A stretch of 5,119 bases of DNA from Desulfobulbaceae bacterium UBA5123 (lineage in GTDB: Bacteria; Desulfobacterota; Desulfobulbia; Desulfobulbales; UBA5123): NCBI GenBank assembly GCA_002415465.1, contig DHYT01000066.1:1-5119 (forward strand), in the 5' to 3' direction. The notes below the pieces were generated by a model. That model did not search any database, was not told the DNA's origin, and saw only the letters and a program-made list of their open reading frames with translations. Within the stretch, counting starts at the first letter, position 1; the number at the start of each line of letters is the position of its first letter. This document shows, piece by piece, positions 1 to 5,119 of this stretch. The translations under genes and the position numbers were made by a program.

Positions 1-215
1 GAGCCGCCGCTGGTGAAGATCACCCGGTTGGGGGCGCCGCCGAGAAGTGCCGCCGCCTGCCGCCGCGCCGTTTCGATGCCGCCATGAGCCGCCTCGCCGA
101 AACGATGGCCGCTTGAGGGGTTGCCGAACCGGTCGTCGAGGTAGGGCAGCATCGCCACGCGCGCCGCCGGCTCAAGAGGGGTGGTGGCATTGTTGTCGAA
201 ATAGATCTTTGGCAT
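1..215 (-). CDS. Cysteine desulfurase, NifS/IscS family (N-terminal part, cut by window edge)
   Basis: Pyridoxal-phosphate enzyme that takes sulfur from L-cysteine, giving alanine and a persulfide used for Fe-S cluster assembly. Reading the minus strand from the ATG at 215 gives 71 codons starting MPKIYFDNNATTPLEP, followed by LPYLDDRFGNPSSGHRFG and, at the edge, VIFTSGG. These are the hallmark N-terminal motifs of the class V aminotransferase fold of NifS/IscS. The PLP lysine and catalytic cysteine lie outside the window, so activity cannot be judged. The start lies two bases after the nadA stop, so the two are probably co-transcribed and translationally coupled. In Bacillus subtilis a NifS-type desulfurase is linked to the nad genes and supports the NadA cluster; a similar dedicated role is my inference. 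General IscS or NifS function remains possible. The family call is secure, the subtype is not. Confidence 0.93.
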   Translation of the reverse strand, partial: MPKIYFDNNATTPLEPAARVAMLPYLDDRFGNPSSGHRFGEAAHGGIETARRQAAALLGGAPNRVIFTSGG

Positions 216-217
216 GG

Positions 218-1309
218 CTAGATCTCAAGCATCCGGTCGAGGGAGAGCTTGGCCAGCCCGGCGGTGCGGGCATCAACGGTGATATGGTTGACCAGGCGGC
301 CCGCGGCGAGGTTATCCAGCACCCAGAGCAGATAGGCGGGCTTGATCCGGTACATGGTGGAACAGAGGCACTGAAACGGCGACAGGGAGTGAACCTCCTT
401 GTCCGGGTGCAGCAACCGCAGCCGGTTGACCAGGTTGATCTCGGTGCCAACCGCCCAGCGGGAGCCGGCTGGGGAATCGGCCACCGCCTTGATGATCGCC
501 TCGGTGGAGCCGTAGCCATCGGCAAGGGCCACCACCTCCCGACGACATTCCGGGTGAACGATGACCTTGATCGCCGGATCCTTTTCCCGCCACTGGTGGA
601 CATGCTCGGCCTGAAACTGCATGTGCACCGTACAGTAGCCGTCCCAGAGAATCACCTTCGCCCGGCGCAGCTGTTCGACACTGTTGCCGCCAAGCGGCTC
701 GCTCCGTCGCCAGAGCGCCACCTGCCCGGGCGGAATGCCGAGGGCATGGGCGGAGTTGCGGCCCAGATGCTCGTCGGGAAAGAAGAAGACCTTCTCGCCC
801 GCCGCCAAGGCCCAGGTCAGGACCCGCTCGGCGTTGGAGGAGGTGCAGACCGAGCCGCCCTTGTCGCCGACAAAGGCCTTGATCCTGGCAGACGAATTGA
901 CATAGGTCACCGGCACCACATGGGCATTGCCGGTTGCCGCCGCCAACTCGCCCCACGCCCCCTCCACCTCCTCGACGGTGGCCATGTCGGCCATGGGACA
1001 GCCGGCCCGCAGATCAGGCAGAAACACCTGCTGCGCGTCGGAGGTCAGGATATCGGCCGACTCGGCCATGAAATGGACCCCGCAGAAAACGATGTGGCGG
1101 GCGGGGGTGTCCGCCGCGTTGCGGGCAAGCTTCAGGGAATCGCCGGTGCGGTCGGCAAACCGGAAGACCGCCTCCTGCTGATAGTGGTGGCAGAGGATCA
1201 GCAGATCGTCGCCAAACTCCCGCCGTCTGGCGCTGATCCGCTCGGCAAGCTCTGCTTCCGGCGCTTCCAGATAGGCGGCGCCGATATCCGCCTGTTGCAA
1301 TACTGACAT
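218..1309 (-). CDS. nadA: Quinolinate synthase NadA (long, B. subtilis-like form)
   Basis: Cytosolic [4Fe-4S] enzyme of de novo NAD synthesis; condenses iminoaspartate with dihydroxyacetone phosphate to quinolinate. The protein is 363 residues. Visible family motifs are CHHYQ (40-44), FCGVHFMAE (75-83), GCPMAD (103-108), VTYVNSSARIKA (134-145), CTSSNA (155-160), HLGRN (181-185), GYCTVH (224-229), HPEC (252-255), GSTEAII (267-273), GTEINLV (288-294) and CLCSTMYRI (314-322). Likely cluster ligands are Cys104, Cys226 and Cys316, from spacing to the three B. subtilis ligands as I remember them; Cys314 is the alternative for the third. About 32 extra residues between the HLGR and GYCTVH motifs, compared with E. 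coli NadA, mark the long subtype. The start is supported by AGGA at 1319-1322, nine bases upstream. Its stop is two bases before the desulfurase start. No nadB or nadC is in the window. A terminator hairpin lies directly upstream. Confidence 0.97.
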   Translation of the reverse strand: MSVLQQADIGAAYLEAPEAELAERISARRREFGDDLLILCHHYQQEAVFRFADRTGDSLKLARNAADTPARHIVFCGVHFMAESADILTSDAQQVFLPDLRAGCPMADMATVEEVEGAWGELAAATGNAHVVPVTYVNSSARIKAFVGDKGGSVCTSSNAERVLTWALAAGEKVFFFPDEHLGRNSAHALGIPPGQVALWRRSEPLGGNSVEQLRRAKVILWDGYCTVHMQFQAEHVHQWREKDPAIKVIVHPECRREVVALADGYGSTEAIIKAVADSPAGSRWAVGTEINLVNRLRLLHPDKEVHSLSPFQCLCSTMYRIKPAYLLWVLDNLAAGRLVNHITVDARTAGLAKLSLDRMLEI

Positions 1310-1322
1310 TTCGCTTCATCCT

Positions 1323-1354
1323 AAAAAGCGGGAGGGGCAAAACGCCCCTCCCGC
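1323..1354 (-). terminator. Rho-independent terminator after the hpf-csd gene, directly in front of nadA
   Basis: The plus strand shows AAAAA (1323-1327), GCGGGAGGGGC (1328-1338), a five-base AAAAC loop and the perfect complement GCCCCTCCCGC (1344-1354). Read on the minus strand this is an 11-bp GC-rich stem with a five-base loop followed by five U residues, a classic intrinsic terminator for the gene ending at 1431. Its U tract ends only 13 bases before the nadA start codon. Confidence 0.88.
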
Positions 1355-1430
1355 ATGCTCATCTTCCGACCCGGCCATCATCGCCGTGCAGCAACGAACC
1401 GCTGCCACCGCCGATGTGCCGGCACTGATC

Positions 1431-1964
1431 TTACTTGGCTGACTTCACCCAGGTGGCGGTCGGCCCCTTGTCGCCCTCGCCCTCGCCGAAACGAACCGCG
1501 TCGCCCTCGGCCAGTTGCTGCATGGAGATATCCTTCAGGGAATTCTCATGGAAATACACTTCCTTCCCCTGCGGGGTGACGATGAAGCCGTATGATTCAA
1601 ACGGGAACAGGCTCTTGATCGAACCGCTGCTGATGATCGCCCCGGCCGGCTCCGCGTCCTTGACCGTCTGCCGCCGTTTCCGCTGCAACTCCTTCAACTG
1701 ATTGCCGAGGGTATCGAAGGCATCGCCCAGCAACGGCCGAACAGACTCGCCCTTCCGCTTGACGACCACCGTGTCGTTGGGTACCGAGGCGACAACCACC
1801 AACTCGTAGCCGCCCTTCTGGTGTTGCGAAGTACCTTCGACCGTAACCCGCAGATGATGTACCAGACCGGGATGATGCCGGATAAGCCGCTCCTTTTCCT
1901 CTTCGATTTTGTCCTGCCATGACTTTCTGATTTCCAGCTTACGGCCTTCAACTTGAAGTTCCAT
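1431..1964 (-). CDS. HPF/RaiA-like ribosome-associated protein with C-terminal cold-shock domain
   Basis: A 177-residue two-part soluble protein. Residues 1 to about 100 resemble the ribosome hibernation factor (HPF/RaiA, S30EA) fold: a short beta strand, a basic helix (about 14-30), then strands with LRVTVEG (38-44), YELVVVASVP (53-62) and DTVVVKRKG (64-72), and a second helix containing DAFDTLGNQLKELQRKRR (81-98). Residues about 115-175 form a cold-shock domain with an RNP1-like ESYGFI (123-128), an RNP2-like EVYFHENSL (135-143), LAEGDAVRFG (151-160) and GDKGPTATWV (164-173). The RNP1 segment is diverged from the usual KGFGFI. The likely role is binding ribosomes or rRNA/mRNA during stress or slow growth; this rests on domain homology. 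The start at 1964 has a strong Shine-Dalgarno sequence. The gene is probably monocistronic, with its own promoter candidate and a terminator downstream. The cold-shock call is firm; the N-terminal assignment is from pattern only. Confidence 0.88.
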   Translation of the reverse strand: MELQVEGRKLEIRKSWQDKIEEEKERLIRHHPGLVHHLRVTVEGTSQHQKGGYELVVVASVPNDTVVVKRKGESVRPLLGDAFDTLGNQLKELQRKRRQTVKDAEPAGAIISSGSIKSLFPFESYGFIVTPQGKEVYFHENSLKDISMQQLAEGDAVRFGEGEGDKGPTATWVKSAK

Positions 1965-1967
1965 ACA

Positions 1968-1974
1968 CTCCTCC
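1968..1974 (-). promoter_or_regulatory. Shine-Dalgarno sequence of the hpf-csd gene
   Basis: The minus strand reads GGAGGAG, three bases before the ATG at 1964-1962 when counted from the last G and six from the first GGAG. It is the strongest ribosome binding site in the window and fixes the start of the 177-residue protein. Confidence 0.8.
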
Positions 1975-2041
1975 GTTAGATATTAGATACGCAGCGGGCG
2001 ACCGTCCTGCGGTCGACCACCGTTTGGAGACTTCTCTCATT

Positions 2042-2069
2042 GCTCGCTCATGCCTATAATATAGCGAGC
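2042..2069. repeat. 7-bp inverted repeat bracketing the hpf-csd promoter -10 region
   Basis: GCTCGCT (2042-2048) and its exact complement AGCGAGC (2063-2069) are separated by 14 bases containing the AT-rich run CTATAATAT. The centre-to-centre distance is 21 bp, two helical turns, and the predicted minus-strand -10 box lies between or against the arms. This suits an operator for a dimeric regulator; an RNA hairpin at the start of the transcript is the alternative. Confidence 0.5.
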
Positions 2070-2086
2070 CTGCCCTTCCAACACAA
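2053..2086 (-). promoter_or_regulatory. Candidate sigma-70-type promoter of the hpf-csd gene
   Basis: On the minus strand TTGTGT (2086-2081) and TATATT (2063-2058) are separated by exactly 17 bases. An overlapping pair, TTGGAA (2081-2076) and TATAGG (2058-2053), also has 17-base spacing. Either would give a leader of roughly 80-90 nt before the start codon at 1964. That leader contains a short stem, CGACCG (1999-2004) with CGGTCG (2010-2015), not followed by a U tract. The call rests on consensus matching only. Confidence 0.5.
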
Positions 2087-2110
2087 CCTCACAAATCACC
2101 GACCACCCTT

Positions 2111-2140
2111 AAAAAATCGCCCGCCGCTCAGGAGGCGGCG
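2111..2140 (-). terminator. Probable intrinsic terminator at the end of nagZ (end of sfsA-queC-nagZ)
   Basis: On the minus strand CGCCGC (2140-2135), a seven-base loop holding the nagZ stop codon, and GCGGCG (2127-2122) form a 6-bp all-GC stem. After five more bases comes a run of six U residues (2116-2111). The gap between stem and U run makes it weaker than the one before nadA, but its place at the operon end supports it. Confidence 0.55.
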
Positions 2141-3147
2141 CAGTACCGTCGCTGCACCGCGCCAATCCGCCGCCGGGATGCGGCCAACCGCGCGGCGGGA
2201 ATCTCGCCCGCGGCGACCGCCGCCAGCATCCTGGCGTGGGCCTGCCGGATCTTGTCATGATCGTGACAGATCAGCAGCAGATCGGCCCCGGCCAGAAAAC
2301 TGGCATGCGCCGCCCCGGCCACCGTGCCGTTGTTTTCAATGGCCCCCATCTCGAGGTCATCGGTAATCACCAGTCCGTCATAACCGATCTCCCGCCGCAG
2401 GATGCCCTCGAGGATCAGGGCGGAAAGGGTTGCCGGATGCTCGGCGTCGATCGCGCTGTAGATGGTATGCGAGGTCATGAACGCCGCCACCCCCGCCTTT
2501 GCCGCGGCCCGAAACGGCGCCAGATCGACCTCGTCGAGCTCACGGCGGGATTGCGAAACCGTCGGCAGATGCAGGTGCGGATCGATCACCGCCGCCCCGA
2601 GGCCGGGGAAATGCTTCACACAGGCCGCCACCCCGGCCGCCTGCAGCGCATCGATGATCAAGCAGCCGAGGGCGCCAACCCGTGCCGGATCATGCCCCAG
2701 GGAACGGCGCTCCATGAACCGCCCCTCGCCGGCCGGACAGACGTCGAGTACCGGGGCGAGGTTCATGTTGATGCCGACCTCGCGCAGCTCCCGCCCGCAA
2801 ACGGTCGCATACTCCCGCACCGCCGCCTCCGGCTCGGGGCTGTCAGCCAACACCCGCGCGTCTGGAAACTGGGTGAACGGCGGCCCGAGCCTGGTCACCG
2901 TCCCCCCCTCCTGATCGATGGAGATCAGCGGCAACGGCAGACCCTGCCCCCGGCAGAGGTCGTTCAACGCCTCGCAGAGCTGCCGCAACTGTTCCGGATC
3001 GGCGACATTGCGCTTGAAAAGGATAAAATTATGGATCCGGCAATCCCGGACCAGGGCGGCGGTGGAATCATCCAGCGCAAGACCGGGCAACCCGACCATG
3101 AACAGGTCGCCCACCGCCGCCGCCTGTGTATCAACGTGCTGCATCAT
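2128..3147 (-). CDS. nagZ: Beta-N-acetylhexosaminidase NagZ (glycoside hydrolase family 3)
   Basis: Cytosolic enzyme of peptidoglycan recycling that removes N-acetylglucosamine from GlcNAc-anhydromuropeptides. Taking the start at 3147 the protein is 339 residues, single-domain like typical NagZ. It shows SIDQEGG (76-82), the NagZ-type KHFPGxG motif (178-184), the Asp-x-His dyad of the acid/base loop (Asp189, His191) and [11 protein letters not shown] (260-270), where Asp263 is the likely nucleophile. The usual KHFPGHG reads KHFPGLG and the usual DSH reads DPH; the dyad residues are kept, so activity is expected. No signal peptide or membrane segment is seen. A longer reading from 3195 would overlap queC by 65 bases with no clear ribosome site. 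The ATGATG at 3147-3142 follows the purine-rich GGGAAGGGGGAG, so start 3147 or 3144 is preferred. It overlaps the end of queC by 17 bases, suggesting coupling. Confidence 0.95.
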   Translation of the reverse strand: MMQHVDTQAAAVGDLFMVGLPGLALDDSTAALVRDCRIHNFILFKRNVADPEQLRQLCEALNDLCRGQGLPLPLISIDQEGGTVTRLGPPFTQFPDARVLADSPEPEAAVREYATVCGRELREVGINMNLAPVLDVCPAGEGRFMERRSLGHDPARVGALGCLIIDALQAAGVAACVKHFPGLGAAVIDPHLHLPTVSQSRRELDEVDLAPFRAAAKAGVAAFMTSHTIYSAIDAEHPATLSALILEGILRREIGYDGLVITDDLEMGAIENNGTVAGAAHASFLAGADLLLICHDHDKIRQAHARMLAAVAAGEIPAARLAASRRRIGAVQRRYCAAS

Positions 3148-3856
3148 CTCCCCCTTCCCGATAGGGCACAGGATCAACAAGACCCGCCTCGGCAAACCCC
3201 TTTAACCGCAGGCGGCAGGCGTCACAGCCGCCGCAGGCCCTGCCGTCCGAATCTGGATCATAGCAGCTATGGGTCTGGGCGTAGTCGACGCCCAGGGCAA
3301 CCCCCCGCTGAATGATCTCCTTCTTGGTCATATGCATCAACGGCGCGTGGATGGAGAGCCTTCTCCCCTCGACCCCGGCCTTGGTGGCGAGGTTGGCCAT
3401 CCGGGCGAAGGCGTCGAGATACTCGGGCCGGCAATCGGGGTAGCCGCTGTAATCCATGGCGTTGACGCCGATGAAGATATCGGCGGCGCCGACCACCTCC
3501 GCCCAGGCCATGGCATAGGCCAGGAAGATGGTGTTGCGGCCGGGCACGTAGGTCACCGGGATGCCCGTTTCGATCTCGGCAAACGCCCGCCCCTTGGGCA
3601 CCGCGGTGGCGGTGGTCAGCGCCGAGCCGCCGATCCGGTCGAGATCACCCCGCAGGACCAGATGTTCACAGCCCGCCCGCGCGGCCACCTTCGCCGCCCG
3701 CGCAAGCTCGATCTCCTGCCGCTGTCCGTAGGCGAAACTCAGGCAACAGCAATGATATCCCTCCGCCTGGGCAATGGCCAGCACCGTGGTCGAATCGAGC
3801 CCGCCGCTCAGCAGCACCACCGCCCTTCCGGTTCCTTTCCCCTCCTCTTCGCTCAT
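3131..3856 (-). CDS. queC: 7-cyano-7-deazaguanine (preQ0) synthase QueC
   Basis: ATP-dependent enzyme converting 7-carboxy-7-deazaguanine and ammonia to preQ0, precursor of queuosine in tRNA. The 241-residue protein has the PP-loop SGGLDST (17-23) near the N terminus, [10 protein letters not shown] (41-50), [12 protein letters not shown] (104-115), [19 protein letters not shown] (129-147), and the C-terminal zinc site [17 protein letters not shown] with Cys198, Cys208, Cys211 and Cys214. Length and motif order match QueC throughout, and all four zinc cysteines are present. The start at 3856 is preceded by AAGGGGG on the minus strand (3865-3859), two bases from the ATG, rather close but purine-rich. 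It lies 40 bases after sfsA and overlaps nagZ by 17 bases. queD, queE and folE are not in the window, so the rest of the pathway must lie elsewhere. Confidence 0.97.
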   Translation of the reverse strand: MSEEEGKGTGRAVVLLSGGLDSTTVLAIAQAEGYHCCCLSFAYGQRQEIELARAAKVAARAGCEHLVLRGDLDRIGGSALTTATAVPKGRAFAEIETGIPVTYVPGRNTIFLAYAMAWAEVVGAADIFIGVNAMDYSGYPDCRPEYLDAFARMANLATKAGVEGRRLSIHAPLMHMTKKEIIQRGVALGVDYAQTHSCYDPDSDGRACGGCDACRLRLKGFAEAGLVDPVPYREGGDDAAR

Positions 3857-3896
3857 CCGCCCCCTTCCCTTGCGCGCACGCCATCAGAATCGACAA

Positions 3897-4592
3897 TCAC
3901 AACCGCACCGGCAAACCCTTCGCGACCCGGATCGCCTCCGGCCCCACCTCGGCCCGATAGGCCAAAACCATAACCCCCTCGGCGGCCACCCGCCTCAGCG
4001 TCGCCGCGTAGACAGGATCGATGTGCGCGGCCGGACTGAAATACTCGCCATCGCCTCGCTGCACGCAGAAGAAGATCACCGCCCCGAAGCCCTGCCGGCG
4101 CAACGCCGCCAGTTCCTCAAGGTGCCTGGCGCCCCGCACGGTTACCGCGTCGGGGAACATGGCCGCGCCGTTCTCCACCAGGGTGCAGTTCTTCACCTCC
4201 ACATAGATGTGCCGCCCTCCCTGCGTGAGAAGCAAGTCCAACCGGCTGCGATCGGACACCTTGACCTCGGCGCGGATATCGTCCACGGGGCCGATCTCGC
4301 CAACCACCCCGGCCGCGAAGGCCTCCCGCACCAGATGATTGGTGCGGGCAGTGTTGATGCCGACCCAGCCACCGTCAACGTAAACCATCTCCCAGGTATA
4401 TGGATACTTGCGGTGGGGATTGGCGGCGCGCGACAGCAGCACCGGGCTGCCCTCCACGCCGCAGCCGGCCATGCTGCCGGAATTGGGGCAATGGACGGTG
4501 CACAGCGTGCCGTCGGCAAGCCGCACATCGGCCAAGAATCGCTTATAACGCCTGAGCAAGGTGGCCGGCAACAATGTTTGCTCGAATTTCAT
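3897..4592 (-). CDS. sfsA: SfsA family protein (sugar fermentation stimulation protein homologue, nuclease-like fold)
   Basis: A 231-residue soluble protein matching SfsA along its length: RRYKRFLADV (14-23), TVHCPNSGSMAGC (32-44), NPHRKYPYTWEMV (58-70), WVGINTARTNHLV (76-88), SRLDLLL (116-122), YVEVKNCTL (130-138), FPDAVTVRGARHLEEL (146-161), FFCVQR (174-179) and PAAHIDPVYAATL (187-199). The family was named for an E. coli gene affecting maltose metabolism and has been reported to bind DNA. The fold carries a PD-(D/E)xK-type site, here Asp119, Glu132 and Lys134, all present, but its substrate is not settled. It is the first gene of the probable sfsA-queC-nagZ operon. The start is supported by the conserved N terminus; the upstream GGAAC is only a weak Shine-Dalgarno, and the leader may be very short. 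Confidence 0.95.
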   Translation of the reverse strand: MKFEQTLLPATLLRRYKRFLADVRLADGTLCTVHCPNSGSMAGCGVEGSPVLLSRAANPHRKYPYTWEMVYVDGGWVGINTARTNHLVREAFAAGVVGEIGPVDDIRAEVKVSDRSRLDLLLTQGGRHIYVEVKNCTLVENGAAMFPDAVTVRGARHLEELAALRRQGFGAVIFFCVQRGDGEYFSPAAHIDPVYAATLRRVAAEGVMVLAYRAEVGPEAIRVAKGLPVRL

Positions 4593-4600
4593 GCCGTTCC

Positions 4601-4629
4601 ACTATATTATAATGTTATAGATAAACCAA
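4601..4629 (-). promoter_or_regulatory. AT-rich divergent promoter region, candidate sfsA operon promoter
   Basis: Between sfsA (start 4592) and the plus-strand gene at 4687 lies the only AT-rich patch in this part of the window. On the minus strand TTGGTT (4629-4624) and TATAGT (4606-4601) have 17-base spacing, and a perfect TATAAT lies at 4611-4606 without a good -35. Both predict a leader of about 0-10 nt for sfsA. On the plus strand TATAAT is also present at 4608-4613 and could serve the divergent gene. Which hexamers are used cannot be decided by eye. Confidence 0.45.
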
Positions 4630-4686
4630 AACGGACCCGAGGCGCGGCACCCCGCTTCGCCGACAACCCCGAGCTTCACGCGCATA

Positions 4687-4980
4687 ATGACTGAAAAAAA
4701 GGATTCCGGCAACAAGCCGCGGATAAAAAAAGCGGTGGCCCTGCGCTACGACCAGGAGAAAGAGGCCGCCCCCACCGTCATCGCCAAGGGCCAAGGGCTG
4801 AGGGCCGAAAAGATCCTCGAACTGGCGCGGGAACACGACATCCCCGTCCACGAGGACAGCGATCTGGTGGAAATCCTCTCCCGCCTCGATCTCCAGGCGG
4901 AGATCCCGCCCGAAACCTATGTGGTGGTGGCCGAACTCCTCGCCTTCATCTACCGCGCCAACGAATCGTTCAAACCGTAA
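4687..4980 (+). CDS. Stand-alone FlhB C-terminal-domain protein (EscU/YscU/HrcU export-switch family, YlqH-like)
   Basis: A 97-residue soluble protein that aligns with the cytoplasmic C-terminal domain of the flagellar/type III export switch FlhB. It has KKAVALRYDQEKEAAPTV (14-31) followed by IAKG (32-35), AEKILELAREHDIPVHED (40-57) and IPPETYVVVAELLAFIYR (73-90). Full-length FlhB has four membrane helices before this domain; none are present here, and the frame upstream has no start codon back to the stop at 4618. The autocleavage motif NPTH is absent: the aligned residues are PRIK (11-14). It therefore cannot cleave like FlhB. Similar small FlhB-like proteins (B. subtilis YlqH type) occur in many bacteria; a part in specificity switching of flagellar export is possible but not shown. 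No flagellar gene is in the window. No clear Shine-Dalgarno sequence precedes the ATG. Family call is strong, role uncertain. Confidence 0.9.
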   Translation: MTEKKDSGNKPRIKKAVALRYDQEKEAAPTVIAKGQGLRAEKILELAREHDIPVHEDSDLVEILSRLDLQAEIPPETYVVVAELLAFIYRANESFKP

Positions 4981-4993
4981 CCGGAAAAATTTA

Positions 4994-5119
<126 letters not shown>

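Noticed and set aside
47..1306. Long 419-codon plus-strand open frame opposite nadA
   Set aside because: It is the antisense of a clear NadA coding region. Its translation is rich in Arg, Gly, Pro and Ala with no family motif, as expected from low stop frequency in GC-rich DNA.
1355..1430. Possible NAD-related riboswitch between hpf-csd and nadA
   Set aside because: Apart from the terminator and a short palindrome I could not find the conserved core of any known riboswitch class in this short stretch.
1999..2015. CGACCG-TCCTG-CGGTCG hairpin upstream of the hpf-csd gene as a terminator
   Set aside because: The stem is only 6 bp and neither strand has a U tract after it. It may be a leader hairpin at most.
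2236..3315. 359-codon plus-strand open frame opposite nagZ and the end of queC
   Set aside because: It crosses two well-supported minus-strand genes, has no recognisable motif and no promoter or ribosome site of note; a shadow frame.
3774..4694. 306-codon plus-strand open frame across sfsA
   Set aside because: It runs antisense to sfsA and ends inside the start of the FlhB-like gene. The protein is compositionally biased and unrecognisable.

Overview
The window is a compact, GC-rich bacterial chromosomal segment of housekeeping genes, ending in a low-complexity tail. Gene content points to a deltaproteobacterium (Desulfobacterota-like): a long-form NadA followed at once by a cysteine desulfurase, a ribosome-associated protein with a C-terminal cold-shock domain, and a stand-alone FlhB C-terminal-domain protein. 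This placement is inferred from gene content and remembered family patterns; no search was run.

Layout, left to right. (1) On the minus strand, positions 1-1309 hold nadA (quinolinate synthase) followed two bases later by the first 71 codons of a NifS/IscS-type cysteine desulfurase that runs off the left edge. NadA needs a [4Fe-4S] cluster, so this pair joins an Fe-S enzyme of NAD synthesis to a likely sulfur donor. (2) A strong minus-strand intrinsic terminator (1323-1354) sits just in front of nadA. (3) On the minus strand, 1431-1964 encodes a 177-residue ribosome-associated/cold-shock fusion protein. Its upstream region has a promoter-like sequence whose -10 box lies inside a 7-bp inverted repeat. 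(4) A probable minus-strand operon, sfsA-queC-nagZ (4592 down to 2128), has a 40-nt gap and then a 17-nt overlap, and ends in a probable terminator overlapping the nagZ stop. (5) An AT-rich divergent region (about 4593-4686) separates sfsA from a plus-strand gene for a 97-residue FlhB-like export-switch protein (4687-4980). (6) From 4994 to the end the sequence is almost pure C, most likely a sequencing or assembly artefact at a contig edge.

The genes do not form one pathway. They cover NAD synthesis, Fe-S assembly, ribosome/RNA handling, peptidoglycan recycling (NagZ), queuosine precursor synthesis (QueC) and a nuclease-fold protein (SfsA). I found no mobile element, CRISPR array, tRNA or rRNA, and no convincing new multi-gene system. 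The points most worth a second look are the terminator against nadA, the inverted repeat around the hpf-csd promoter, and the FlhB-like protein that lacks the autocleavage motif.
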